A stretch of 64,000 nucleotides of DNA from Roseiarcus sp963820095 (GTDB lineage: Bacteria > Pseudomonadota > Alphaproteobacteria > Rhizobiales > Beijerinckiaceae), in contig CAWFZA010000041.1 in NCBI GenBank assembly GCA_963820095.1, positions 1-64,000 of the forward strand. Direction: 5' to 3'. Positions 8,496 through 17,900 of this stretch are shown here, one piece after another. The notes under the pieces were generated by a model that saw only the letters and a program-made list of their open reading frames with translations, ran no database searches and was not told where the DNA came from. The position numbers were made by a program, and so were the translations under genes. Positions within the stretch are counted from its first letter, which is position 1, and each line of letters begins with the position of its first letter.

Positions 8496-9359
8496 TCAAA
8501 TCGACGCCAGGATTTTGCGCGCCGCCTTCAGATGGGGAACGTCGACCATCTTCCCGTCCACGCCCAGCGCGCCGGCGCCGGGATTGGCGTCGAAAGCGGC
8601 GACGATCTTGCGCGCGTGCGCGATCTCTACTTCGGAGGGCGCGTAGGCGCGATTGATCGCCGCGACCTGGTCGGGATGGATCGCGAGGCGCCCGACGAAA
8701 CCGTCGCGCCGGGAGCGCCGGCAATCCCGCTCGAACCCCTCGGCATCGCGAAAATCGGTGTAAACCGTATCGAGGGCCATGACCTCGGCCGCGGAGGCCG
8801 CGAACAGGCACGCCGCGCGCGCGAGCTCGTAAGGCGCCGTCCAGGAGCCATCCGCCTCCTTGTTGTCGGCCGCGCCGAGCGCCGCCGCGAGGTCCTCCGC
8901 GCCCCAGGTCAGGGCGATGAGCCGCGGATGCGCCGGCGCAAAGGAGCCAAGCGCGAACATCGCCTTTGGCGTCTCGGTCGCCAGAATTGCCAGCTTGACT
9001 GCGTTCGGAGGCATGCCGGCCTTGACCTCGAGCGCCTCGAGATAATGGGCGATGCGCTCGAGATCGGCCGCGCCGTTGACCTTCGGGATGAGAACCGCAT
9101 CGAGGCCAGGCCTGACCACCGCCACAAGGTCGTCGAGCGCAAGCCCGGTGTCGAGCGCGTTGACGCGCACGAACAACGACCAGTCTCGTCTGGGCTCGTT
9201 TTCGATGAGCCCCGCGACATGAGCGCGGGCCTTGGCCTTCTCGGGCGGCGCGACGGAATCTTCAAGATCGAGGATCAGCGCGTCGGCGCCGCAATCCTTT
9301 CCCCGCGCGAACTTGCGTTCGGAATCGCCGGGAACGAACAGGAGCGAGCGCAGTCTCAT
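8496..9359 (-). CDS. HpcH/HpaI (CitE-like) aldolase/lyase family protein
   Basis: About 287 residues with the CitE signature: RSLLFVPGDSERKFARG, DALILDLEDSVAPPEKAKAR, FVRVNALDTG, VLIPKVNGAADLERI, and the C-terminal FVGRLAIHPDQVAAINRAY. The family includes citryl-CoA lyase beta subunits, malyl-CoA lyase-type enzymes and (S)-citramalyl-CoA lyases, which cleave or form CoA thioesters with Mg2+ held by the conserved Glu/Asp. The ATG at 9359 was chosen because it starts at the conserved MRLRSLLF and has GAGGAG upstream on the minus strand. It stands alone, without alpha or gamma citrate-lyase subunits, so classical citrate lyase is unlikely. Exact substrate unknown. Confidence 0.85.
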   Translation of the reverse strand: MRLRSLLFVPGDSERKFARGKDCGADALILDLEDSVAPPEKAKARAHVAGLIENEPRRDWSLFVRVNALDTGLALDDLVAVVRPGLDAVLIPKVNGAADLERIAHYLEALEVKAGMPPNAVKLAILATETPKAMFALGSFAPAHPRLIALTWGAEDLAAALGAADNKEADGSWTAPYELARAACLFAASAAEVMALDTVYTDFRDAEGFERDCRRSRRDGFVGRLAIHPDQVAAINRAYAPSEVEIAHARKIVAAFDANPGAGALGVDGKMVDVPHLKAARKILASI

Positions 9360-9662
9360 GTCCCGTTTCGCTCCTCGCATCCGCGTTCGGCCTGGCCTTG
9401 ACGGAAGCTTACACCGCCGAAGCGGCGCCGCAACGGACAAGATCCGCTCGATCTCGAGCGGTTCCGCGCAGCCCCGGCCAAAGCAAGGGCGTCGGCCGGC
9501 CGAGCGATTGCGAAGGGTGAAGGTGGGATTGGATTTCGGCCGCGATCCCTGGGCCCAGGCCTGCACGGCATCAGGCGAGATGGAGCGAGGCGGCGGATTG
9601 AACCGCCGCCTCGCTTGGCCATCAGGCAGGCTGCGCCCCTAATGGCGCACTACTGGGAAGCG
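9360..9662. other. Intergenic stretch between CitE-like and PRC-barrel genes
   Basis: About 300 bp, high GC. No start-plus-motif combination is convincing on either strand. It should hold the promoter of the CitE-like gene. Confidence 0.4.
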
Positions 9663-10044
9663 TCAGAGCGGGCCGCCGGGACGGCCAAGCGAGGTGACGC
9701 CGTAGAAGTCTTGCAGCTTGCGTTCATATTCGGGATCGCCCCAGGCCGGTTCGGTCCCCGCCTCGATAGGACGGCGCGTCCTCGAGCTGGCTCTGCTCGA
9801 TGTCCACGACATAGCCGCCGAGGTTCGTATTGTAGTTCAGGAGAGACCACGGCAGCGGATGATAGCTGTTCCCGACCCCGAGGAACCCGCCGAACGACAT
9901 GATGGCGTAGGCGACCTGACCGCTCCTTTTGTCGATCATCAGGTCGTTGATCTCGCCCACCCGGTCGCCCTGGGCGTTGAACACGTAGGTGCCGTTGACT
10001 TTGTCGGCAGCGATAAGGCTCGATGTTTCGCGGACCGCGTCCAT
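9663..10044 (-). CDS. PRC-barrel domain protein (frameshifted near the C-terminus)
   Basis: Starts MDAVRETSSLIAADKVNGTYVFNAQGDRVGEINDLMIDKRSG, a typical PRC-barrel beta strand series, followed by MSFGGFLGVGNSYHPLPW. After DAPSY the frame changes near 9760 in a run of four Gs. The expected tail (TEPAWGDPEYERKLQDFYG) continues in another frame to a stop at 9663, giving about 127 residues, normal for these small stand-alone PRC proteins. They are common stress-linked proteins in Rhizobiales without a settled function. The frame change looks like a base-count error in the G run. Confidence 0.82.
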
Positions 10045-10166
10045 CAGGAATGCTCCATGACTGTTGTCCGAGGAGCCAACGCAAGAGCGAGTCGGAAGGT
10101 TCCGAGCGCGCCGATCTAAGATGACGGCTTCCGGCGCGCGGCTCCCACGCCGCCTCGAACGAGGCG

Positions 10167-10367
10167 CTATCGCGGGCGCCTCTGCGCCAGATAGTGTTGA
10201 AGATAGCGCCGCCCGATCTGCTCTCCCTTATAGCCGAGATAGGCGCCGATCAGCGCCGCCGGGATCAAGACCCAGAGCGAGGACGAATAAATGGCGGCAA
10301 GCCCCGCGACGATCGCGGCGCCGGCGAGGGCGACCCAAGTCGTAAACTCGGAAGAACCCGTCATCAT
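10167..10367 (-). CDS. Small membrane protein
   Basis: About 66 residues starting MMTGSSEFTTWVALAGAAIVAGL. Two hydrophobic helices (about residues 9-25 and 29-46) are separated by a short turn and followed by a basic tail (GEQIGRRYLQHYLAQRRPR). A start at 10421 (MYKRREG) would add 18 residues; neither start has a strong ribosome site. No family function recognised. Confidence 0.5.
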   Translation of the reverse strand: MMTGSSEFTTWVALAGAAIVAGLAAIYSSSLWVLIPAALIGAYLGYKGEQIGRRYLQHYLAQRRPR

Positions 10368-10834
10368 CTTTGCAAACGGAGAGCGCACTGCGACGGAGCA
10401 GCCTTCCCTCCGCTTATACATCTTTTCGCGTCGGCCCGACCAGCGTCCCTCACAAAACGAGAGCCGCGTTCGTCTTGGTTTCAAGGCGCCCGAATCGGCG
10501 AGGCCAAGCCTGTTCAGCGTCAGTCCTCCGTGTCGTAGACGGACTTGTGCGCGAACAGGCGTGAGCCCGCCGTGCAGCCTTGGCCCTGATTGTAGAAGAT
10601 CGCGTCTGCCACACCGCCGATCGCGTGATCGAGATTTCGCGATGAGTTCCCCGAAGCGGAGCGCCGAGAGCGGCGTCTGCTCTGCGGGCTTGAGCACGGT
10701 CGCGCATCCCGCGGCCGCTCAAAGGGAGCCTCGCGCAGGGGTTCTGCGCGAGGCTCTAGATGCGCGCCTGGGAGGGTGGGCGCGCATTCGTAGACGCTCT
10801 AATTTGGCGCAACACCCATTGTTCCTGACCGGTC

Positions 10835-10872
10835 AAAAAAAGCCCCGCGCCAAAATTCGAATGGCGCGGGGC
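10835..10872 (-). terminator. Rho-independent terminator, minus strand
   Basis: Stem GCCCCGCGCCA (10842-10852) pairs with TGGCGCGGGGC (10862-10872) around a 9-nt loop. On the minus strand it is followed by a run of seven T (10835-10841). No annotated minus-strand gene lies directly upstream of it, so what it terminates is unclear. Confidence 0.75.
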
Positions 10873-11101
10873 GATAGGTAAGCAGCCCGGCGCGTCCCCC
10901 TTAGAACGCGCCGGATGTGTGACATTACTTCCCTTCGCGCCCTTGTCAATTGGGAAACGCGATGTCCATTGGTCCTCCCGATGGGGGTTGATGGGATGAG
11001 CGATGCCGAAGATCGCCTGATGCTCTCGACTAAATCCGGAAGGCGCAGGGCGGCCGGATCGCGTCGTCAGTCGCCGATCGGATCAAAAATTTCGCTGAAA
11101 G

Positions 11102-11130
11102 GGGCCGCCGCGAGGCGGCCCTTATCTTTT
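11102..11130 (+). terminator. Rho-independent terminator, plus strand
   Basis: An 8-bp G/C stem (GGGCCGCC / GGCGGCCC) with a GCGA tetraloop is followed by TTATCTTTT. No convincing plus-strand gene precedes it within several hundred bases; a short RNA starting near 10900-11000 is possible. Confidence 0.6.
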
Positions 11131-11184
11131 GCCGAGGCAGCATCGTCCCCCTTCAGGCTTCCGCTCATGCGGGCGCGAACCTTT

Positions 11185-11205
11185 GGATATCCCATTGACA
11201 TATCC
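11185..11205. promoter_or_regulatory. Candidate VapBC operator
   Basis: Inverted repeat GGATAT, nine bases, ATATCC, ending 37 bp before the vapB start. VapB/VapC complexes normally repress their own promoter through such a site. Assignment is by position and symmetry only. Confidence 0.45.
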
Positions 11206-11242
11206 GGACCCGGCGCTAAATGTTTGGCTCGGAGACGTCGCC

Positions 11243-11464
11243 ATGGCCCGCACCAAACTCTTTCGGTCGAACCGCTCACAAGCCGTACGCTTGCCCAAGA
11301 GCTTGGCTTTCCCGGACAGCGTCAAAGAGGTGAGCATTGTGCGCGACGGGAAGCGGCGGGTGATTGCGCCGTCGAACGCGGTCTGGGACGATTTTTTTGA
11401 TGGCCCCGGCATCGACCTTCCCCCGCGCAACCAACCGGATCTTCAGGATCGTGAGGCGTTTTGA
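11243..11464 (+). CDS. vapB: VapB-type antitoxin
   Basis: A 73-residue protein with the AbrB/MraZ-like swapped-hairpin DNA-binding motif (KLFRSNRSQAVRLPKSLAFP), then a C-terminal tail (VWDDFFDGPGIDLPPRNQ) that would wrap the toxin. It neutralises the VapC RNase and autoregulates the pair. The ATG at 11243 (MARTKLFR) has GGAGACG upstream. Its stop overlaps the vapC start as TGATG, the usual coupled arrangement. Confidence 0.88.
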   Translation: MARTKLFRSNRSQAVRLPKSLAFPDSVKEVSIVRDGKRRVIAPSNAVWDDFFDGPGIDLPPRNQPDLQDREAF

Positions 11465-11862
11465 TGCTGAGGTTCCTGCTCGACACGAATCTCTGCATCC
11501 GAGTCTTGCGCGACAGAACGGCTTCGCTTCGCGAGAAATTCAATCTTGAGGCAAACTCGTTGGCGATCTCAACGATCGTGCTGACCGAGCTCTTACACGG
11601 GGCCGCAAAATCAGCACGTCCCGACACCAATCGCCGGGAAGTGGAGAACTTCGCCGCCAGGCTTGAGGTCCTGTCTTTCGACATCGCGGCGGCGCATCAC
11701 TCGGCGGACATTCGCGCGACGCTCGAGCGCCAGGGCCGAATGATTGGCGGGTACGACATTCTGATCGCCGGCCACGCGCGCAGCCGCGCGCTTGTTGTCG
11801 TCACCGGCAATCGTGGCGAGTTCGATCGCGTGCCTGGATTGCAGTGCGAGGATTGGGGATAG
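11464..11862 (+). CDS. vapC: VapC-type PIN-domain toxin RNase
   Basis: A 132-residue PIN domain with the acidic active-site set: Asp in FLLDTNLCI, Glu in TIVLTELLHGA, Asp in GGYDILIAGHA and the late TGNRGEFDRVPGL motif. VapC toxins are Mg2+-dependent endoribonucleases, often cutting tRNA or rRNA. All catalytic acids are present, so it should be active. The ATG at 11464 is coupled to the vapB stop; a TTG one codon earlier is less likely. Confidence 0.92.
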   Translation: MLRFLLDTNLCIRVLRDRTASLREKFNLEANSLAISTIVLTELLHGAAKSARPDTNRREVENFAARLEVLSFDIAAAHHSADIRATLERQGRMIGGYDILIAGHARSRALVVVTGNRGEFDRVPGLQCEDWG

Positions 11863-12059
11863 CCGGCCCCGTCCTCCGCTTCAGGGCCACTCCGCGTCAA
11901 GCCCCCTTGCGCCGCGCGAGGCGATCAATGGCGACAGCGCGCCAACATGGCGATCACCGCTTGGCGAGGAAATTGGCCATCGCTTCGCTGATAGGTCGCT
12001 CGAGCGTGAACTCGCCCTAAGTCCGAAAGTCGGTCGGTCACGTTCGCAGGGCGGACCCT

Positions 12060-12708
12060 TCACGCCGCCTTGCGCCGCGCGACTTCAGCTTGGTAGAGCG
12101 GGATCTCCGTGGCTAAAGCGCTGGCCACGCTCGGCCTTGCACGCATCCGCTCGAGATAAGCCTTAACGTTGGGATAGGCCGAGAGATCGATCTCCGGCGT
12201 CGCCCGCGTCCAGTTCAACACCGTCGCGAGATAGCCGTCCGCGACGCTGAAGCGGTCGAGCAGGAATTCCCGGCCCTTCAGCTTGGCGTCGAGATAGGCG
12301 AGGCGCGGAGCGTATCTTTTTACCGTCCAGGCCTTCACCTCGGGCGGGGTGGTTGACGCCGAGCAGCGGCGTCATCAGGCCTTTGTGAAGTTCGGCGCTG
12401 ATGAAGCTCAGCCATTGCCTGAGCTTGGCGCGTCCGACGCGGTCGGAGGCCGGCGGCGCGAGCTGAGCCTCGGGATAGTGTTCGGCGATATATTGCAGGA
12501 TGGCCGCATTCTCGGTCAGCACGGTTCCGTCGTCGAGCTTGAGCGCCGGCACGTAGCCGAGCGGGTTGATGGCGCGATAGTCGTCGTCGGTCTTGAGGAT
12601 GCGTCCGGCGTGGGTGTCGACCTCGACGAGATCGATGGCGGCGCCGGCTTCGGCAAGCGCGATGCGAGCCGACATCGAACAGGCGAGGGGGGCGAAATAA
12701 AGCTCCAT
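12060..12708 (-). CDS. Glutathione S-transferase (frameshifted)
   Basis: The N-terminal thioredoxin-like domain reads MELYFAPLACSMSARIALAEAG, then INPLGYVPALKLDDGTVLTENAAILQYIAE (cis-Pro and the glutathione-gamma-Glu site TEN). The C-terminal helical domain (REFLLDRFSVADGYLATVLNW) contains the conserved N-capping S-x-A-D. The frames join near 12345 in a GGGCGGGG run, giving about 215 residues, the normal length. This resembles the GstA/beta-like class. The ATG at 12708 has AGGAGG directly upstream. It is divergent from a TetR regulator with shared upstream DNA, so it is probably the regulator's target. Confidence 0.85.
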
Positions 12709-12725
12709 GGGGTCCTCCTTTGCAA

Positions 12726-12787
12726 TTTTTGTACTCTCTCGCATATAATAGACGCAGTCAAGAGTTTTGTTCAACATGGTACAAAAA
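12726..12787. promoter_or_regulatory. Candidate TetR operator pair between gst and tetR
   Basis: TTTTTGTAC at 12726-12734 and its inverted copy GTACAAAAA at 12779-12787 flank the 67-bp divergent promoter region. The second copy overlaps the first codons of tetR. Nine matching bases in inverted orientation on both sides of two promoters fits a TetR-family operator arrangement, but the 53-bp centre distance means two separate half-palindromes or sites rather than one compact operator. Confidence 0.4.
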
Positions 12788-13421
12788 ACTGCGCGCGGCG
12801 CTCCGGAGGGCGCTGAAGAGGCGCGGCCGGCCGCGCGCCTTCGAGGCGGAGACGGCGCTTGCGCAGGCGATGGACGTCTTCTGGACGGATGGGTTCGCCG
12901 CCACCTCGCTCGACGACGTCAGCGCCGCGACGGGGCTGAACCGCCCGAGCCTGTACGGCGCCTTCGGCGACAAGCGCGCGCTCTATCTCAAGGCCTATGA
13001 CCAGTACCGGAGGCGCATGAACGCGCAGTTTCAGCCGCTGTTTCAAGCCCGCGAGCCGATCCGGACGAAGCTCAGGCGCATTCTGACCGCCGCGCTCGAT
13101 CTTTACCTGAGCGGTCCGAATGGGCCGCGCGGCTGCTTCACGGTGCTCAGCGCCGCCTCGGACGCGATCGCCGATCCGGATCTCCACGGCCTCGTCGGCG
13201 AAGCGATCGACGGAACCGATCGCGCCTTCGGACGCCTGTTCGCCGAGGCGCGCGCTGCGGGCGAATTGCCCGAAGACGCCGATCCGCGCCGGCTCGCGCG
13301 CGTCGCGTCGGCGACCCTCCACACGCTGTCGATCCGGGCGCGCGCCCGCATTCCGCGGGCGGAGATCGCGCCGCTCATCGACGACGCGGTGACGACGATC
13401 TGCGGAGCTGAAAGCGCCTAG
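12776..13421 (+). CDS. TetR/AcrR family transcriptional regulator
   Basis: The DNA-binding part (RRGRPRAFEAETALAQAMDVFWTDGFAATSLDDVSAATGLNRPSLYGAFGDKRALYLKAYDQY, about residues 15-75) is a standard TetR N-terminus. It is followed by a helical ligand domain (GPNGPRGCFTVLSAASDAIADPDL). The likely ATG at 12776 (MVQKTARGAPEGA) is in a different frame from the body, so a frame change sits near 12820. Without it the only upstream starts are rare codons. It is divergent from the GST and probably represses it; the inducer is unknown. Confidence 0.85.
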
Positions 13422-13637
13422 GCGCCGCGCCTCCGCCGGCGTCGATCGCTCACCGCGGGCCTGGCGTCCGCCGCGCTGCCTGCCTCGAAAGACGCTGTTC
13501 GCAGCTTGACAGGATACCGACTGGTTGGTACGGCAGCAGAAGCGGATTGATCCACGATTTCGCCGAGCAAGACAGCCTGGCGATCGCCGTCAGGCGGAGC
13601 GCCGGGCGCGCTTAAAGGTCCACAGAAGGAGACAATC

Positions 13638-14116
13638 ATGACCGAGCAGACAATCACGCCCTGTCTCTGGTTCGACGCCAATGCCGAGGAGGCGGTCGCC
13701 CACTATCTCAACGATCTTTCCGAACAGCCGCGTTCTGTCGAAGGCGCATTACGGCGAGTTCGCTCCCGGCCGGAAGGGCGCGGTGATGACGATCTTCTTC
13801 GAGATCGATGGCCAGCAATTCTTGGCGCTGAACGGCGGCCCGCAATACAAGTTCACGCCCGCGCATCTCGCTCATGGTCAATTGCGACGACCAGGCTGAA
13901 ATCGACGCGCTTTGGGAGAAGCTTGCGGAGGGCGGCGAGCATGTCCAGTGCGGCTGGCTCACCGACAAGTTCGGCGTCTCCTGGCAGATCGTTCCGCGTA
14001 TCTTGCCGGAGCTTCTGGGTGGCGACGCCGAGCGCACCGATCGCGTCATGCGGGCGGTCATGAGCATGAAGAAGCTCGACATTGCGCAAATGAAACGAGC
14101 CGCTTCGCCTCAGTAG
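13638..14116 (+). CDS. PhnB-like VOC family protein (two frame changes)
   Basis: Three frames together give one protein of about 159 residues: TITPCLWFDANAEEAVAHY, then IFPNSRVLSKAHYGEFAPGRKGAVMTIFFEIDGQQFLALNGGPQYKF, then MVNCDDQAEIDALWEKLAEGGEHVQCGWLTDKFGVSWQIVPRILPELL. This is the PhnB/3-demethylubiquinone-methyltransferase-like VOC fold, a common small protein of unknown reaction. Frame changes lie near 13710 and 13870. AGGAGA precedes the ATG at 13638. It heads a run of small VOC/DGPF genes that may share a promoter. Confidence 0.82.
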
Positions 14117-14203
14117 CGCAACCCGCTTGGCGCCCCGAAGCGTCACGCGGACGTCGATATCGTCGGTTAAACCAAGTCTTCGCCCAAACTGAAGGAGGAA
14201 AAC

Positions 14204-14993
14204 ATGGCCAATGCGACTCAATCGGACCTGCTCGGCACATTCGTCTGGTACGACCAGATGTCGAACGATCTACCCGGGGCCGAGAAGTTCTATTCGAAGG
14301 TCGTCGGCTGGAGCCTCGCGCCCAACACGATGAACGCGCAGAAATACACCCTGCTGCAAGGCGGGCGAAGACATGGTCGGCGGCTTGATGCCGATCCCCG
14401 AGGACGCCGCGAAGATGGGCGTGCGCCCGGCATGGATGGGCTATATCGCTGTCGACGACGTCAAGACGTACGCCGACAAGGTCAAGGCCGCCGGCGGCGT
14501 GATCCATCGGGCCCCGACCGAGATCCCCAATGTCGGGACCTTCGCCGTCGCCGCCGATCCGAGCGGCGCAGGCTTCCTGCTCTTCAAAGGCGACGGCGAG
14601 GCGCCGCCGAAGGCCGATCCGATGAAGCCAGGCCATATCGGCTGGCACGAGCTGCACGGCGGCGATGATCCGGAGAAGACCTTCGCCTTCTACTCGGGCC
14701 TGTTCGGCTGGACCAAGGGCGAGGCCATGCCGATGGGCGCCATGGGGACTTACCAGATCTTCAACATCAAGGGCCAGCAGGCCGGCGGCATGATGAAGAA
14801 AATGCCTCAGGAACCCGTCGCGCACTGGCTCTATTACATCAGCGTCGAGGCGATCGACGCGGCTGAGCAGCGGGTCAAGTCCGCGGGCGGTCAGGTGATC
14901 AACGGGCCGATGCAGGTTCCGGGCGGAAGCTGGATCCTCAACGGCGTCGATCCGCAAGGCGCGATGTTCGCGCTCGTCGCGCCGAAGAAATAG
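14204..14993 (+). CDS. Two-domain VOC (glyoxalase-like) protein (frameshifted)
   Basis: About 262 residues with two tandem VOC modules: the first opens SDLLGTFVWYDQMSNDLPGAEKFYSKVVGW, the second HIGWHELHGGDDPEKTFAFYSGLFGW. They carry conserved GFLLF and MFALVAPKK ends. Such proteins resemble hydroxylase-type glyoxalase/bleomycin-resistance family members; the reaction is not known. The frame changes near 14365 in a GGCGGGCG run. The ATG at 14204 has GGAGGAAAAC in front of it. Confidence 0.82.
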
Positions 14994-15126
14994 CGCTTGG
15001 TTCAAACCGCCGAGGGGCCGTAAAAACGGACCTCTCGGAGGCTCGCATCGGCGGACCTTCACCACCGCCGGTCGCATTGGCGCCCGAAGCTCGACTACGT
15101 TCAACGGCCCTGATCGGAGAGCCCGG

Positions 15127-15496
15127 ATGCGCGTCATGGTGATCGTCAAGGCGACGAACGAGAGCGAAGACGGGAAAATGCCGACGCCGGAGCTGCTCGA
15201 GCAAATGGGCGCTTTCAACCAGCAGCTCAAGGACGCCGGAATCTTCGTCGAAGCGGCCGGGCTCAAGCCGAGCGCCAAGGGCGCGCGCGTCGCCTTCTCG
15301 GGTCAGGACCGCTCGGTGACGAGGGGTCCGTTCCCTGGCGTGAGCGAGCTCGTCGCCGGCTACTGGATCTGGAAGGTCAATGATCTCAATGAGGCGATCG
15401 ATTGGGCGAAGCGCTGCCCCAATCCCATGCCCGGCGCATCGGCTGATTGAAATCCGCGAGCTTTACGAGATGGAGGACTTCGACCGATCCAATTAG
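15127..15496 (+). CDS. DGPF/YciI-like domain protein (frameshifted end)
   Basis: MRVMVIVKATNESEDGKMPTPELLEQMGAFNQQLKDAGIF, followed by a GYWIWKVNDLNEAIDWAKRCPNPMPG segment, is the DGPF/YCII-like family often encoded near sigma-70 ECF factors. After NPMPG the frame changes near 15435. The expected tail (LIEIRELYEMEDF) continues in another frame to TAG at 15496. Total about 123 residues. No ECF sigma gene is present here. Function unknown; members are small ferredoxin-fold proteins. Confidence 0.82.
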
Positions 15497-15685
15497 GGGC
15501 GCGCCGCAGAGGGTCAAGCAAAGAACAGAGGGCCACCGCCAATCTTAATGTCGGCTGGAACGTAGCGGCGATGGAGCGTTGACAAGTCCGCGCCGTCTCT
15601 TGTCATCGCCGCGCCAACGAATAGCATTAGGGCTTCACGCGAAACGCCTTCACCTCGAGGCGGAGGCGTTCGAAGCGGCGCGAGA

Positions 15686-16343
15686 ATGACAAAAGCAAAA
15701 AAGCCGACCACCGCGGCGTTCGTCAGCCAGAAAGGAGGCGTGGGCAAGAGCACGCTCGCTCGCCTGTTGGCGGTGGGCGCGATCCATCGCGGGCGCAAGA
15801 CGCTGCTCGCCGACTTCGATCTCGATCAATTGACCTGCGTCGAGTGGGGCGCGCTTGCGGATGCGCGCGAGCCTCGAGCCGGAGGTGGACACGCGCGCGT
15901 TCAAGAGCCTGAAGAAGCTGCGCCGCGAGGATGGCGTCGCCGATTTCATCGTCGCCGACACGCGCGGCCTCGCCGACGATCTCTCGACCGAAATCGCCGA
16001 GGACAGCGACGTCGTCTTTCTGCCGACCGGCGTATCGGGCGATGATCTGAGACCGACGCTCTCGCTCGCGCGCAAGCTTGCGCGGCGCGGCGCGGAGGGC
16101 CGGCTCGTGGTCGTGTTGTCGAAAGTCGGCCGCTCGGAGACGCAGTTCTCAAAGGCCGTGGAGGCGATCGAGGACGCCGGCTTCGAGCTCCTGAGCGAAC
16201 ATTGGCCGCAGCGCGACGGCTTCCAGAGCGACCTCGATTCCGGACGCGCGGGCCGCGAGGCGCGCAATCCCTATCTGCGCGAGATCGCCGAGCGGATGGA
16301 GGAGGCTCTCTGGGCGCGCACGATGAAGGCGAAGCCGCGCTGA
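15686..16343 (+). CDS. Orphan ParA/MinD-like ATPase (frameshifted)
   Basis: The deviant Walker A motif FVSQKGGVGKSTLARLLA (about residue 12) and DFDLDQLTCVEWG match ParA-type ATPases. The second part carries DFIVADTRGLADDLSTEIAEDSDVVFLPTGVSGDDLRPTLSLA (Walker B region) and VVVLSKVGRSETQF. Frames join near 15870; intact length about 219 residues. There is no parB or parS partner, so this is an orphan similar to those on plasmids and in small-cargo positioning. What it positions is unknown. Confidence 0.78.
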
Positions 16344-16362
16344 CAATCTCGCCTTGTCGCCG

Positions 16363-17100
16363 CTACGGCTGCGCCAATACGAAGAGCTGCCGCGAGCGGA
16401 ACAGAACGTCGCCGTCCGGCAGAGCGGGATAGGCCTCGCCGCAGCTCGGCCGCGTAGCGATCGAGAAACGTGCGACGCTCGCCTTCGTTCAGACGGCACA
16501 GAAACGGCGCGAGGCTCGTCGTCTCCATCCATGCGACGATCGCCGCGACGCTCTCCATGACATGGAGGTAACTCGCTTCCCATATGTCGACGCTGGCGCA
16601 GATTGGACGAGGAACAGCGTACAGGTCTTCCATCGTTTCGTTGAATGGCCGCGTCTTGGCGATCGGCACAAGCGTGTTCGCCCACGGCCCGTCGGCGGCG
16701 ATCATTCGCATCAACGCCCGACTCGGCTCGTAAAGATCGTTGGGAAATTCGACCGCGACACAGCCGCCCGCGGACGACCATCCCGACCAGCCTCGGCAGC
16801 AGGCGCCGCAACGACGTCTCCAGCGGCCATTGAGACAGACCAGGTCGAACTTGTGTTCAGCGCCCGGCCAGCCGCCTTCCACCGTCGCCGCCGGGCTTGC
16901 CCGGTCGAGAAAGGTCGAAGGCCTCGATCTCGGAGTGGGGGAAACCGCCAGCCAGGAGTCGCCCTCATCGACCCCGCTCCTTGTACACGTCGGCAATGCG
17001 ACGCGGCGCGCGCACCGGGAATATGGCGCAGAAGGTCCAACGCCGCTCTCATTCGATGCTCTTGCGCGGAGCGGACCGACCGTTTCGACCAAGGCGAGGC
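16363..17100 (-). pseudogene. Trans-aconitate 2-methyltransferase-like gene, degenerate
   Basis: Fragments in several frames resemble Tam-type SAM methyltransferases: MRAALDLLRHIPG near the start, FDLVCLNG, LLPRLVG, PSRALMRMIAADGPW, ASVDIWEASYLHVMESVAAIVAWMETT, and the end EAYPALPDGDVLFRSRQLFVLAQP with a stop at 16363. At least four frame changes are needed, and the SAM-binding GCGPGNS motif is missing where expected. This is more damage than in neighbouring frameshifted genes, so I call it a likely true pseudogene. The N-terminal limit is approximate. Confidence 0.6.
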
Positions 17101-17280
17101 ATTCATTGCGTTTCGTCAGTCGGACCGGGGGGAAATGGTGTGGAGGCGATGTGAAGTTTCGCGGATGCGCGCCGACGAAACGGGCTAGGCCGCTCAGCCG
17201 GATGACGATCGACACCGAGCCGCCGAGCGTTTGCAGGGCGGCTGCGCGACGCAAAACACGGTCAGATGACGAGCAGGTCG

Positions 17281-17537
17281 TCAAGCGGCAGGCTTGATCG
17301 ACGTGACGTCCATCTTGTCGCCGGCCTTGGTGTAGCTCACCGTCACCTTCTCGCCGACTTTGAAGTTCGGAGAGCGTTCACGCTCTTGGGCGCGACGTAG
17401 CTCGAGCCACTGTCCAGGGTGACCATATCCTTGGACGTATCGAGGCTCTTGATCTTGCCGGTGGCGTCGGCCGCGTAGGCGATAGACGCCGCGCCCATCA
17501 ATGCCGTCGCCAAGACGGCGCCTACCAACATTCGCAT
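17281..17537 (-). CDS. DUF1344 small periplasmic protein (frameshifted)
   Basis: A signal peptide (MRMLVGAVLATALMGAASIAYAA) is followed by a compact domain: DATGKIKSLDTSKDMVTLDSGSSYVAPKSV. The end, FKVGEKVTVSYTKAGDKMDVTSIKPAA, lies in another frame (change near 17370). Total about 85 residues, the family norm. DUF1344 proteins are exported and of unknown function. The start at 17537 has a purine-rich GAAGGAGAAG upstream. Confidence 0.82.
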
Positions 17538-17900
17538 CGGGCTTCTCCTTCGCGAGTTGAAGCGCGACTACGCCAGAACGCAATGACCTCCCAGGCGCAC
17601 TCACGCCCTGCAGGCAAGGCTAAGCACGCTCCGCCTCACGTCGCGCTGGCCGAGAAATTAAATTTTGTTCATGGCGCGGATCGCGCGCTGGCGTCGGGCT
17701 CGTGGAGCGATTCGCCTGCAATGTTCGCGGTAGGTTCCGCTAGCCGTCGGGATCACGCGATTTCGAACTCGATGTTGTTCGTTGAGAAAGCTTAATCCGC
17801 CGGCGAAGCTCCGTATAGCCGGTGAAGCGCATTGTCCTGACCTTGACCGCTGGAGGCGGTCGCTCTCTTGCGGCGTGAAAGCGCCGCTCGCGGGGTGGCG
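17538..17900. other. Intergenic stretch between DUF1344 and the IS relic
   Basis: About 360 bp with no convincing coding sequence. I see no intact inverted repeat that would mark the left end of the neighbouring element. Confidence 0.4.

Larger units (their letters stand above)
10368..11242. other. Intergenic region with two terminator-like hairpins
   Basis: About 870 bp between the small membrane protein and vapB. It holds a minus-strand terminator (10835-10872), a plus-strand terminator (11102-11130), a GC-rich inverted repeat around 10888-10911, and the vapB operator. A terminator on each strand implies short transcripts here (a small RNA or a very short gene), but I could not identify one. 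Confidence 0.4.

Noticed and set aside
10996..11100. Short plus-strand frame starting MSDAEDRLMLSTKS before a terminator
   Set aside because: No ribosome site and quickly becomes Arg-rich; only the terminator is supported.
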